Assembly: GCF_004762045.1 (NCBI RefSeq)
Contig: NZ_SJOM01000007.1
Location: forward strand, 611,818-675,817
Direction of reading: 5' to 3'
DNA length: 64,000 nucleotides
From: Mycobacterium sp. DL99
GTDB lineage: Bacteria; Actinomycetota; Actinomycetes; Mycobacteriales; Mycobacteriaceae
This document shows, in pieces, positions 43,651-51,842 of the stretch (position 1 is the first letter of the stretch; each line of letters begins with the position of its first letter). The notes beneath the pieces are model-generated. The model was given only the letters and a program-made list of their open reading frames with translations. It was not told the origin of the DNA and searched no databases. A program made the translations under genes and the position numbers.

Positions 43651-45990
43651 GTGTCTGACGTGCAGGGTGACCAGTTGGTGGCGGCGGTTCTACCGGACGG
43701 AGGTGTTTTGCCGTTCCCGCCGGTTCCGTCGGGCAGTATCGCGGGCCGCACGTTGCAGGAGTCGACGTACCAACCTCGTCAAGTCCCGAAGCGACTACAC
43801 GATGACTCGCCGAACATCGTCATCGTGCTCATCGACGACGCGGGGCCCGGCTTGCCCTCGACCTTCGGCGGTGAGATCACCACGTCGACGCTCGACCGCA
43901 TCTGCGCTGAAGGCGTGTCCTACAACCGCTTTCACACCACCGCCATGTGCTCGCCGACCCGGGCGTCGCTGCTCACCGGCCGCAATCACCACGAGATCGG
44001 CAATGGCCAGATCGCTGAGCTGGCCAACGACTGGGACGGATACGCCGGCAAGATTCCGCGGTCGAGTGCCACCGTGGCCGAAGTGCTCAAGCAGTACGGC
44101 TACGCGACATCGGCCTTCGGGAAGTGGCACAACACCCCCGCGGAAGAGACCACTGCCGCCGGGCCGTTCGAGAACTGGCCCACCGGTTTGGGTTTCGAGT
44201 ACTTCTACGGGTTCCTGGCCGGTGAGGCCTCACAGTACGAGCCGAACCTGGTGCGCAACACCACCGTCGTCGCCCCGCCGAAGACTCCCGAAGAGGGTTA
44301 CCACCTGTCCGAGGATCTGGCCGACGACGCCATCTCCTGGCTGCGCCGGCACAAGGCATTCAACGCCGACAAGCCGTTCATGATGTATTGGGCCAGCGGT
44401 TGCCTGCACGGTCCGCACCACATCATGAAGGAGTGGGCCGACAAGTACGCGGGCAAGTTCGACGACGGTTGGGATGCCTACCGGCAGAGGGTGTTCGAGC
44501 GTGCCAAGGACAAGGGCTGGATTCCTCAGGACTGTGTCCTGACCGAACGCGATGAAGCGATGGCGGCCTGGGATGAAATCCCCGAGGACGAGAAGCCGTT
44601 CCAGCGCCGTCTGATGGAGGTCGCCGCCGGCTACGCCGAGCACGTCGACGTCCAGGTCGGCCGCCTCGCCGATGAGCTCGAATCACTCGGTTACGCCGAC
44701 AACACCCTGTTCTTCTATATCTGGGGTGACAACGGCTCGTCGGGCGAAGGCCAGAACGGCACGATCGCCGAACTCTTGGCGCAGAACGGGATTCCCACCA
44801 CGGTGCGCCAGCACATCGACGCCCTCGAGGAGCTCGGCGGCCTTGACGTCCTGGGTTCCCCGCTGGTTGACAACCAGTACCACGCGGCCTGGGCGTGGGC
44901 GGGCAGTACGCCCTACAAGGGGATGAAGCTGCTCGCCTCCCACCTGGGCGGCACCCGTAATCCGATGGCGGTGCGCTGGCCTGCCCGGATCAACGCGGAT
45001 GCCGCTCCCCGCGATGTGTTCCTGCACTGCAACGACATCGTGCCGACCATCTACGACATCGTCGGTATCGCGCCGCCGCAGATGGTCAACGGCGAACCCC
45101 AGATGCCGCTGGCGGGAGCGAGTTTCGCCCGTACGTTGGGGGACCGAAAGGCGCCCGGCGGCAAGAAGACCCAATACTTCGAGGTCATGGGCAGTCGCGG
45201 TATCTACCACGACGGCTGGATGGCATCGGCGCGTGGGCCCCGGCTGCCGTGGGTGCCGGGCCAGCCGCCGGGTATCGCCACCTGGACCCCCGACAACGAC
45301 ACGTGGGAGCTGTACCACCTCGACGAAGACTGGTCGCAGGCCCACGATCTCGCCGCCGAACAGCCCGAGAAGCTTGCCCAGATGCGGGAGGTGTTCATGG
45401 TCGAAGCGGCCCGCAATGCGGTGCTGCCGATCGGCGGTGGCCTGTGGGTTCCGATCTACCACCCCGAGTTGCGGATCGCCCCGCCCTACAAGGAGTGGGC
45501 GTTCTCGGGTGACACCATCCGGATGCCGGAATTCTGTGCCCCGGCGCTGGGCAACAAGAACAACGTCGTCACCATCGATGTCGACATCCCCGCCAATGCG
45601 AACGGGGTGCTGTACGCCCTGGGTGCGGCGGCCGGCGGGCTGACGGTCTACCTCGACGAGGGCCAACTCTGCTACGAGTACAACCTGTTCATCTTGTCGC
45701 GCACCAAGATCCGCGCTGAGGGCAAGGTGCCCCCGGGTCGTGCCACCATCACCGTGACCACCCAGTACGCGGATCCGCGCCCGGCCGGTCCGCTCGACAT
45801 CACCGTCGCGCGCAACGGCGAAACGATCGCCAGTGGCCAGGTCCCGATCAGCGCACCGTTGTTGTTCACCGCCAATGACTGCCTCGACATCGGCACCTGC
45901 CTCGGCTCACCGGTATCGCTCGACTACCGCGAACGCGCGCCCTTCCCCTTTGAAGGTCAGATTCACCGCGTCCACGTCGCCTACACCTAG
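43651..45990 (+). CDS. Arylsulfatase (type I, formylglycine-dependent)
   Basis: 779 residues from a GTG with AGAGGGG five bases upstream; an ATG at 43633 is possible. The catalytic signature TTAMCSPTRASLLTGR carries Cys100, which is converted to formylglycine by a sulfatase-modifying enzyme. Metal ligands are seen in VLIDDAGPG and WGDNGSSGEG. It is close to AtsA-type long sulfatases and lacks a signal peptide. It hydrolyses sulfate esters, yielding sulfate for growth. The modifying enzyme is not in the window. The AraC gene is divergent, and a pseudogene begins five bases after the stop. Confidence 0.93.
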   Translation: MSDVQGDQLVAAVLPDGGVLPFPPVPSGSIAGRTLQESTYQPRQVPKRLHDDSPNIVIVLIDDAGPGLPSTFGGEITTSTLDRICAEGVSYNRFHTTAMCSPTRASLLTGRNHHEIGNGQIAELANDWDGYAGKIPRSSATVAEVLKQYGYATSAFGKWHNTPAEETTAAGPFENWPTGLGFEYFYGFLAGEASQYEPNLVRNTTVVAPPKTPEEGYHLSEDLADDAISWLRRHKAFNADKPFMMYWASGCLHGPHHIMKEWADKYAGKFDDGWDAYRQRVFERAKDKGWIPQDCVLTERDEAMAAWDEIPEDEKPFQRRLMEVAAGYAEHVDVQVGRLADELESLGYADNTLFFYIWGDNGSSGEGQNGTIAELLAQNGIPTTVRQHIDALEELGGLDVLGSPLVDNQYHAAWAWAGSTPYKGMKLLASHLGGTRNPMAVRWPARINADAAPRDVFLHCNDIVPTIYDIVGIAPPQMVNGEPQMPLAGASFARTLGDRKAPGGKKTQYFEVMGSRGIYHDGWMASARGPRLPWVPGQPPGIATWTPDNDTWELYHLDEDWSQAHDLAAEQPEKLAQMREVFMVEAARNAVLPIGGGLWVPIYHPELRIAPPYKEWAFSGDTIRMPEFCAPALGNKNNVVTIDVDIPANANGVLYALGAAAGGLTVYLDEGQLCYEYNLFILSRTKIRAEGKVPPGRATITVTTQYADPRPAGPLDITVARNGETIASGQVPISAPLLFTANDCLDIGTCLGSPVSLDYRERAPFPFEGQIHRVHVAYT

Positions 45991-45995
45991 TCGGC

Positions 45996-46281
45996 GAGCC
46001 GTGGGCGCTGAGCTGGCCGGACGCTCACGACCGCTACTACCTGTTCCCGGGAACCTCGACGGCTACACCAACGCCTTCGAGGTTCCCGGGAAGCGCACAA
46101 CCGGGACGGGCCCGCAGACCTACCTGCAGCACGAGAACCCCGGCCCGGGCAAGGAGCCAACTGGCTGCCCGCACCGGCCGGCAAGTTCAACCTCATGCTG
46201 CGCCTGTACTGGCCGACGGAAACGTCACCGTCGATCATCGATGGCACGTGGAAGCCACCGGCCATCACGAAGGTTCAGTAA
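45996..46281 (+). pseudogene. Remnant of a DUF1254/DUF1214 family gene
   Basis: Three reading frames must be joined to read a DUF1254-type protein. One frame gives EPWALSWPDAHDRYYLFP (from 45996). A shift at about 46050 gives LDGYTNAFEVPGKRTTGTGPQTYLQHENPGPGKE. Another shift at about 46157 gives NWLPAPAGKFNLMLRLYWPTETSP up to TAA at 46279-46281. In intact relatives the first two parts lie in the middle DUF1254 region and the last at the C-terminal DUF1214 end, so about 100 or more internal residues and the N-terminus are missing. It abuts the arylsulfatase stop. Confidence 0.75.
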
Positions 46282-46303
46282 GACGATTTGCCATATAAAT
46301 AAG

Positions 46304-46340
46304 CGAAATGGCTGCCAGACCGGGTCTGGCAGCCATTTCG
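46304..46340. terminator. Strong hairpin after the sulfatase/pseudogene
   Basis: A perfect 17-base-pair stem (CGAAATGGCTGCCAGAC and complement) with a three-base loop CGG. It lies between convergent transcription units. The next 105 bases, up to the STAS gene end, show no other gene. Confidence 0.85.
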
Positions 46341-46445
46341 ACGTTTGTCTGATGTGCGATGAACTACGTGTGCACCGCCCGGTGACGATGGCGAAGCAGG
46401 CGGGTCAACCAGCGAACATCGATCAACATTGCGTTGGCCTTTCTC

Positions 46446-46895
46446 TCAGGCGCTCTTGATAAGCAGGGGCAGCAACCGGCGGCGTGCCGTGTTGCCTTCG
46501 GCGAAGTGATGCAGGGCTTCGGGCACCGACGAACTGACCGGTACGTCCACCTCCTGGTGGTGGATCTCGGCGATGACCGGCTGGCTGGCGACCACCGTCC
46601 AGTCCACACCGATTGCGCCGCACCGTTCATCGATGTCGTAGAACAGCGAGATCGCTTGCGGTGCAAAGCTGTTCACGCCACTCAAATCGAGTGCCAACGG
46701 CTTCTCCGCGAGGATGAACCGATTCACATACGATGCGATCTGGTCGATGTTGTTGGTGTCGACATCTCCCTTGACGGTCACCACTGTTGCCAGCTGGCGG
46801 CATTGCGCACGCATCGATGCGCCCTCGCAGATAACCGCCGAGTTCCCGTACCGAAAGTGTCGATCCAATGCCGGGGTGTTGTTCGTGAATGCCAT
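46446..46895 (-). CDS. STAS-domain protein, probable anti-sigma factor antagonist
   Basis: 149 residues. The STAS core reads LATVVTVKGDVDTNNIDQIASYVNRFILAEKPLALDLSGVNSFAPQAISLFYDIDERC, with the Ser/Thr-containing loop at DLSGVNSFAPQ where SpoIIAA-type antagonists are phosphorylated. A short N-terminal extension with Cys residues (VICEGASMRAQCRQL) precedes it. It would control an anti-sigma factor of the SigF pathway. No such kinase is adjacent. The start ATG follows GGAGGCTGATC. Confidence 0.85.
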   Translation of the reverse strand: MAFTNNTPALDRHFRYGNSAVICEGASMRAQCRQLATVVTVKGDVDTNNIDQIASYVNRFILAEKPLALDLSGVNSFAPQAISLFYDIDERCGAIGVDWTVVASQPVIAEIHHQEVDVPVSSSVPEALHHFAEGNTARRRLLPLLIKSA

Positions 46896-47042
46896 GATCA
46901 GCCTCCCGCCGTCTTTCCTGAGCTCTGGGCTGAGCTCCTTCGCGTCAACCTGTCCATGACGTTATGCGGGCAATCTAAGGCGGCTGGGAGCCAGCGTTAA
47001 TACTTTGCTAAGAACCCTCCGGGGCCTACTCGTCGGTAAGGT

Positions 47043-47663
47043 TCACACCACCAGCACGTCGAGCGTTCGGGGTCCGTGGACGCCTTCTACACGTTGTAGT
47101 TCGATGTCGCTGGTGGCGCTGGGTCCGGAGATGAAGGTCAGGGGCCGCGTCGGCGCCAGCTCGCCGAATGCCTGCGGGACGGTGTCGACGATCTGATCAG
47201 CCCACACCACACAGATGTGATGGTCGGGTACCAGGGTCAGCGCGCGCCGCCCTTGTGTGGGGCCGGCATCCAGCACGATCGTCCCAGTCGCTGCGATCCC
47301 CAGCGCGCATCCGGTCAGCACCGCATCGGCTCTGTCGAGTTGCTCGACACCGAGCTCGGGCGCATCGGCGACCGTCGTCAGCCCCGCCACCCATTCGGGC
47401 GGCAGGTCGGCCGGGATGACCACGGTGGCGCTCGGCCCGACCAGTTCCAGAACGGTCGACGCGATCGCGTCGACCTCGATGCGATGTACCCGGGCTTGGT
47501 ACTCGGCGACCGTCTCGGCGAACCTCTCGACATTCCCGGCGCCGGTCAGCGGCTCGCGGTGATAGTCCCGCGGCACCACGACGGCCTGCGGCGGCGCGGA
47601 CGCCAGAGCGCCGCGAACGCGGCCGAGCACCGCCGCCCTGGCCTCCGGCGTCGGGCCGGTCAT
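47043..47663 (-). CDS. lutC: LutC-like LUD-domain protein
   Basis: 206 residues from an ATG that overlaps the lutB stop by four bases. LUD-domain motifs are GVEQLDRADAVLTGCALGIAATGTIVLDAGPTQGRRALTLVPDHHICVVWADQIV. It is the third component of the iron-sulfur lactate oxidation complex that lets cells grow on L-lactate; the flavin-free LutABC system passes electrons to the respiratory chain. A longer upstream frame exists but reads into lutB out of phase. Confidence 0.9.
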   Translation of the reverse strand: MTGPTPEARAAVLGRVRGALASAPPQAVVVPRDYHREPLTGAGNVERFAETVAEYQARVHRIEVDAIASTVLELVGPSATVVIPADLPPEWVAGLTTVADAPELGVEQLDRADAVLTGCALGIAATGTIVLDAGPTQGRRALTLVPDHHICVVWADQIVDTVPQAFGELAPTRPLTFISGPSATSDIELQRVEGVHGPRTLDVLVV

Positions 47664-49126
47664 CCCCGCCCTCCCTGATGAGTCCGGTTCCACCACTGCC
47701 GGAACGTCTCGGCCGGCGGCTCGGGAATGTCCCGGCTGGCCGTCCACTTGGAGGCCGGCCAGGGCAGCGAAGAGATGCGGTGATCGCGCCCCGCGATCAA
47801 CCGACCGGCGCCCAGAACCTTCTCGGCCAGCGAGAACCGGCCCGCGCCGGCCATTGCCCAGCCCGCGGCCTTCATCGCCAGATCCTGCCCGCCGGGTAGC
47901 CCTCCTCTTTCTTGGTCCACCTGCTTCGCGCGCAGGTGGACCAGGATCGACGGGATGTCGATGCGTACCGGACACGCTTCGAAACAGGCCCCGCACAGCG
48001 ACGAGGCATACGGCAGGCTGGCGTTGGGGTCATCGTGACCGGTGGTGCCGGTGAGCTGGGGGCTCAGGATCGCCCCGATCGGTCCCGGGTACACCGAGCC
48101 GTAGGCGTGGCCGCCGGTGCGTTCGTAGACCGGGCAGACGTTGAGGCATGCGCTGCATCGGATGCAGTGCAGCGCGGCGCGTCCCACCTCGTCGGCCAGC
48201 ACCCGGGTACGGCCGTTGTCGAGCAGGACCAGGTGGAATTCCTGTGGACCGTCGCCGGGGTGCACGCCGGTCCACATCGAGGTGTACGGGTTCATTCGTT
48301 CGGCCGTCGACGAGCGTGGCAGCAACTGCATGAAGACTTCGAGGTCGGCGAACGTCGGCACGATCTTCTCGATGCCCATCACGGTGATCAGCGTCTGCGG
48401 CAGCGTCAGGCACATCCGCCCGTTGCCCTCGGATTCCACCACCGCGAGTGTGCCGGTTTCGGCGATGCCGAAGTTCGCGCCGCTGATCGCGACCTTCGCG
48501 GTGAGGAACTTGCGCCGCAGATGGGCCCTGGCCGCCATCGCCAGTACCCGGGGGTCGTCGGTGAGCTCACCCGCGTCGGGCATCTCGCGGGTGAAGATCT
48601 CACGGATCTCGGCGCGGTTGCGGTGGATCGCCGGCACCAGGATGTGGCTGGGTTTGTCGTGGCCGAGTTGCACGATGAGCTCGGCCAGGTCGGTTTCGAA
48701 CGCGGCGATGCCCTGGGCTTCCAGATATTCGTTGAGCCCGATCTCCTGCGTGGCCATCGACTTGACCTTGACCACCTCGTCGGAGCCCGTGGCGCGGATC
48801 AGGCCGGCGACGATGCGGTTGGCCTCATCGCCGTCGCGGGCCCAGTGCACCACGCCGCCGCGCTGGGTGACGTTGTCCTCGAGCTGCTCGAGCAACTCGG
48901 GAAGCCGGGCCATGACGTCCTGCTTGAGGGCGCTGCCGGCGGCGCGCAGCTGCTCCCAGTCGTCGCACTCGCGTATTGCGTTGAGCCGCTTGGTGCGAAT
49001 GGTGTGGGTGGCATGGCCGATGTTGCGGCGCAGCTGGGAATCGGCGAGCGCGGTGCGGGCGGCGGCGGGGAACGGTTCGTCGCCGCGCAGGTTGCCGACG
49101 CCGGGGGTGCCCAGAAATGTGGTCAT
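47660..49126 (-). CDS. lutB: LutB-like iron-sulfur lactate oxidation protein
   Basis: 488 residues from an ATG that overlaps the lutA stop by four bases. The N-terminal LUD domain is followed by two 4Fe-4S ligand sets: CIRCSACLNVCP (Cys321, 324, 327, 331) and CGACFEACP (Cys378, 381, 385). GANFGIAETGTLAVVESEGNGRMCLTLP is the LUD signature. It is the core of LutABC. The operon is complete here, with A, B and C in order and no lactate permease next to it. Confidence 0.93.
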   Translation of the reverse strand: MTTFLGTPGVGNLRGDEPFPAAARTALADSQLRRNIGHATHTIRTKRLNAIRECDDWEQLRAAGSALKQDVMARLPELLEQLEDNVTQRGGVVHWARDGDEANRIVAGLIRATGSDEVVKVKSMATQEIGLNEYLEAQGIAAFETDLAELIVQLGHDKPSHILVPAIHRNRAEIREIFTREMPDAGELTDDPRVLAMAARAHLRRKFLTAKVAISGANFGIAETGTLAVVESEGNGRMCLTLPQTLITVMGIEKIVPTFADLEVFMQLLPRSSTAERMNPYTSMWTGVHPGDGPQEFHLVLLDNGRTRVLADEVGRAALHCIRCSACLNVCPVYERTGGHAYGSVYPGPIGAILSPQLTGTTGHDDPNASLPYASSLCGACFEACPVRIDIPSILVHLRAKQVDQERGGLPGGQDLAMKAAGWAMAGAGRFSLAEKVLGAGRLIAGRDHRISSLPWPASKWTASRDIPEPPAETFRQWWNRTHQGGRG

Positions 49127-49857
49127 GCCTCGGCCGCCAGGATCTCGGCCAGGTGCACGGTCCGCACTCCGGATCGCAGCCGGCTCAGCCCGCCACCGAT
49201 GTGCATCAGGCAGGAGGAGTCCCCGGCGCTGCACACCTCGGCGCCGGTCTCCAGGATGTGGGCCATCTTGTCGGTCAGCATGGCCGTGGACGTGTCGGAG
49301 TTCTTGATCGCGAACGTTCCGCCGAAGCCGCAACACGATTCGGCCTCCGGCAGCTCCACCAGTGTCAGCCCCCGCACCTTGCGCAGCAGTCGCAGCGGTT
49401 TGTCACCCACGCCGAGCATGCGCAGCGAGTGGCAGGTCGGGTGATAGGTGACGCGGTGCGGATAGTAGGCGCCGACATCGTCGACCCCGAGCACGTCGAT
49501 CAGCAGTTCCGACAACTCGTAGGTCTTGGCCGCCAGGCTCTCGGCGCGGGTGGCCAGGGCTTCGTCATCGGCGCGACGGGCCACCATCGCGTGCTGGTGA
49601 CGTGCCGAACCCACACAGGAGCCCGACGGGGCCACCACGGCGTCGCAGTTCGCGGATTCGAAAGCCTGGACGTGATTGCGCACCAGCGCGGTGGCTTCCT
49701 TGAGATAGCCGGTATTGATATGCATTTGGCCGCAACAGGTTTGGCCTTGTGGGAACTCCACCTGATGGCCGAGGCGCTCGAGCAACTGCACCGTGGCGAT
49801 CGCCGCGGGTGGGAACATCGCATCCGCCAGGCAGGTCGCGAACAGGGCGATTCGCAT
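49123..49857 (-). CDS. lutA: LutA-like cysteine-rich (CCG domain) protein
   Basis: 244 residues from the ATG at 49857 (AGGAG five bases upstream). Two CCG domains carry the cysteine-rich motifs GQTCCGQMHINTGY and ESCCGFGGTFAIKNSD, which bind an unusual iron-sulfur cluster or heterodisulfide-type centre. It is the first gene of lutABC and the redox partner of LutB. Upstream between it and the GNAT gene is a 66-base gap with an ACCAC/GTGGT repeat that could bind a GntR-type lactate regulator. Confidence 0.93.
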   Translation of the reverse strand: MRIALFATCLADAMFPPAAIATVQLLERLGHQVEFPQGQTCCGQMHINTGYLKEATALVRNHVQAFESANCDAVVAPSGSCVGSARHQHAMVARRADDEALATRAESLAAKTYELSELLIDVLGVDDVGAYYPHRVTYHPTCHSLRMLGVGDKPLRLLRKVRGLTLVELPEAESCCGFGGTFAIKNSDTSTAMLTDKMAHILETGAEVCSAGDSSCLMHIGGGLSRLRSGVRTVHLAEILAAEA

Positions 49858-49880
49858 ACGCACTCCTAAAGCGTGATCTG

Positions 49881-49902
49881 ACCACAGTACCGACTGGGTG
49901 GT
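49881..49902. promoter_or_regulatory. ACCAC-N12-GTGGT repeat upstream of lutA
   Basis: Five-base arms in the gap before lutA; a second repeat ATTTCG-TTT-CGAAAT (49910-49924) touches the end of the acetyltransferase gene. The first could be a GntR/LldR-type operator for lut genes. The evidence is weak because the arms are short and widely spaced. Confidence 0.3.
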
Positions 49903-49923
49903 GACGCGTATTTCGTTTCGAAA

Positions 49924-50469
49924 TCAGGGCTGCACACGCAAATCCAAGGCGTAAAACAACTTGTCGTACCGCTGTTCACCCACTGCGACGAACCTCTCAA
50001 GCACGCCGTACCTCTTGAAGCCCAACGACTCGTAGAGTCGGGCAGCGCGATCATTGTCGCCCCGGAGGTCCAACGTCAGTACCTCCACATCAGACTCCAC
50101 CGCGGCCTGGATCAGTCCCTCCATCAGGCGGCGGCCAATCCCCAGGCCCTGCCACCGCGAGTCGACGGCAACTTTCTCCACGTCGGCATGGGGCCGGTGG
50201 GTCGGACGCGGGTACCGGCGCCAGTGGCCGAACCCGGCCAACTGATCGTCGACCTCCGCGACGAGCAGGGCCGAGTCGCCGTCGGCCGTTCCCCTGACCA
50301 CCTCTCCGAGTAGTTCGGCGACCTCAGCCTCGGACGGCGGATCGACCCAACCCAACGCGGCGCCGCCGGCCACCAGATGCTGCAGAAGCAGCGTGGTCGG
50401 CCCACTCAGGGACGGCACAAGATCTCGGGAGGCGACGGGGAATACCCGAACGGCTCTGGCGTCGACCAC
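49924..50469 (-). CDS. GNAT-family N-acetyltransferase
   Basis: 181 residues. The acetyl-CoA site ADVEKVAVDSRWQGLGIGRRLMEGLIQ includes the R/Q-x-x-G-x-G/A pyrophosphate loop, and LTLDLRGDNDRAARLYESLGFKRYGVLERF is the typical C-terminal part. The substrate is unknown. It lies immediately upstream of lutA on the same strand, separated by 66 bases, and could be co-transcribed. Confidence 0.88.
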   Translation of the reverse strand: MVDARAVRVFPVASRDLVPSLSGPTTLLLQHLVAGGAALGWVDPPSEAEVAELLGEVVRGTADGDSALLVAEVDDQLAGFGHWRRYPRPTHRPHADVEKVAVDSRWQGLGIGRRLMEGLIQAAVESDVEVLTLDLRGDNDRAARLYESLGFKRYGVLERFVAVGEQRYDKLFYALDLRVQP

Positions 50470-50556
50470 GGCCGCAGTATTTCACCTCGAGTGCAACCTC
50501 CGCCGGAGCCGCAATCCTGTATTCAGGCCGGTGGGAGCACGCCGCCGTAACGAAGC

Positions 50557-51429
50557 TCAGTACGCGGTGTTCGGCTCGGGCCACCAATCCGAGTTTTCGA
50601 TCGGGCTGGCCGCACTACCCGTCACCGTCTTGACCACATCGGTCAGCGCTGACAGATCTCCCCGTGCGATGGCCTGATACCAGGAGATCCAGGCCTCGAT
50701 CTGGTTCCCGCTGACGCCCTGTTTCCAGCGCCGGCCGAACGCCTCCTCCAACGTCTCCGGGTGATAGCGGTACGGCCGCCCCGTCGCCGCGGCGATCCTG
50801 GCCACTGCCTGCTCAAGGGTGAGCAGTTCCGGTCCGGTGACCTCCAGGATCTCGCCGTCGTGTTCGGTACTCGAATCCGTCGCGACCGCGGCAACGACCG
50901 CGGCGATATCGCCGTGCGTGACGAACGCAGCCTGCCCGGTGCCGCCTGGTCCGCTGATGACGAGATTCTCGTCGGCCAGAGCGGCGGGCGTCACGCCGTA
51001 GAAGCCGGCACGGAAGATGGTGTGCCGTACGCCTGTTCCGGCGATGAACTGCTCGGTGAGCCAGTGGTCGCGGGCATTGCGGTAGGTGGCCACGGGACCC
51101 GCTCCGAGGAGCGAGACGTACAAGACGCGTTCAACTCCAATGTCGAGGCCGGCCTCGACGACGCTCGCGTGTTCTTCCAGGCGCCGGCCGGTCGGATGTC
51201 CGGATATCAGGATCAAGGTCGACGCGCCGTCGAGTGCACGGCGCATGGCCGCGGCATCGGCGTACTCGGCGGGGCCGCGCCGCTGCGCGTTGGCCAGTTC
51301 GGGCAGGACGGTTGGGTTGCGCGCCACCATGAGCTGTGGGGCTTTTCGGGCAGCGAGCTCGGCGGCGATTCTGCTGCCGAGCGCGCCGGTGGCGCCGGTG
51401 ATGGCGATGGTCTTGTTGATCTGGTTCAC
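50557..51429 (-). CDS. NmrA-like NAD(P)-binding oxidoreductase
   Basis: 290 residues from a GTG. The nucleotide-binding glycine motif GATGALG opens an atypical SDR/NmrA fold, and RHTIFRAGFYGVTPAALADENLVISGPGGTGQAAFVTHGDIAAVVAAVATD follows the quinone-oxidoreductase (QorB-like) pattern. It may reduce quinones or act as a redox sensor. It is divergent from an ArsR gene, with two operator copies in the gap, so it is probably its regulated target. Confidence 0.85.
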   Translation of the reverse strand: MNQINKTIAITGATGALGSRIAAELAARKAPQLMVARNPTVLPELANAQRRGPAEYADAAAMRRALDGASTLILISGHPTGRRLEEHASVVEAGLDIGVERVLYVSLLGAGPVATYRNARDHWLTEQFIAGTGVRHTIFRAGFYGVTPAALADENLVISGPGGTGQAAFVTHGDIAAVVAAVATDSSTEHDGEILEVTGPELLTLEQAVARIAAATGRPYRYHPETLEEAFGRRWKQGVSGNQIEAWISWYQAIARGDLSALTDVVKTVTGSAASPIENSDWWPEPNTAY

Positions 51430-51464
51430 GGCACTCCTCGAACGCGACTGAATGCCATCAGGGA

Positions 51465-51523
51465 GGTACGATGACTTTCGTACACGACGTTAGCCGTATT
51501 GAAGGTACGATGCAAACCGTACC
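51465..51523. promoter_or_regulatory. Two matching ArsR-type operators GGTACG-N8-CGTACC
   Basis: GGTACG-ATGACTTT-CGTACA (51465-51484) and GGTACG-ATGCAAAC-CGTACC (51504-51523) have the same arm length and eight-base spacer, and their spacers begin with the same ATG. Their starts are 39 bases apart. They lie in the divergent gap between the NmrA-like gene and the ArsR gene, so one dimer each could control both promoters. Confidence 0.7.
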
Positions 51524-51546
51524 TGCTGGGGAGGGGTTGCGCTGCA

Positions 51547-51840
51547 GTGGAATCCGAGATGACGCTGGGCGTCGTGCTGGCGGCGCTGGCTGACCCGCAC
51601 CGGAGGCAGGTGGTCGCCGAGCTTGCAGCGGATACCGAGGACGTCGAGCGCACCTGCTCATCGTTTGCTCTCAAGGTAACCAAATCTACTGCAACACATC
51701 ATTTTCGAGTACTCGGCGAGAGCGGACTCATCCAGCTGACCGATTACGGCAATCGCAAAGGCGTGCTACTCAAGCGCGCGGAAGTCGAACATCGGTTTCC
51801 AGGTCTTCTTGCCTTGCTCGTTGCCGAACGCGGCCCATAA
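51547..51840 (+). CDS. ArsR-family winged-helix regulator
   Basis: 97 residues from a GTG; GAGGGG lies ten bases upstream. The winged helix reads LGVVLAALADPHRRQVVAELAADTEDVERTCSSFALKVTKSTATHHFRVLGESGLIQLTDYGNRKGVLLKRAEVEHRFPGLLALL, a clear ArsR/SmtB fold. There is one cysteine (Cys39, RTCSS) and no classic metal-site ELCVC motif, so it may sense redox rather than arsenic. It is convergent with the LigD-like gene two bases on. Divergent operators suggest it represses the NmrA-like gene and itself. Confidence 0.85.
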   Translation: MESEMTLGVVLAALADPHRRQVVAELAADTEDVERTCSSFALKVTKSTATHHFRVLGESGLIQLTDYGNRKGVLLKRAEVEHRFPGLLALLVAERGP

Positions 51841-51842
51841 AC

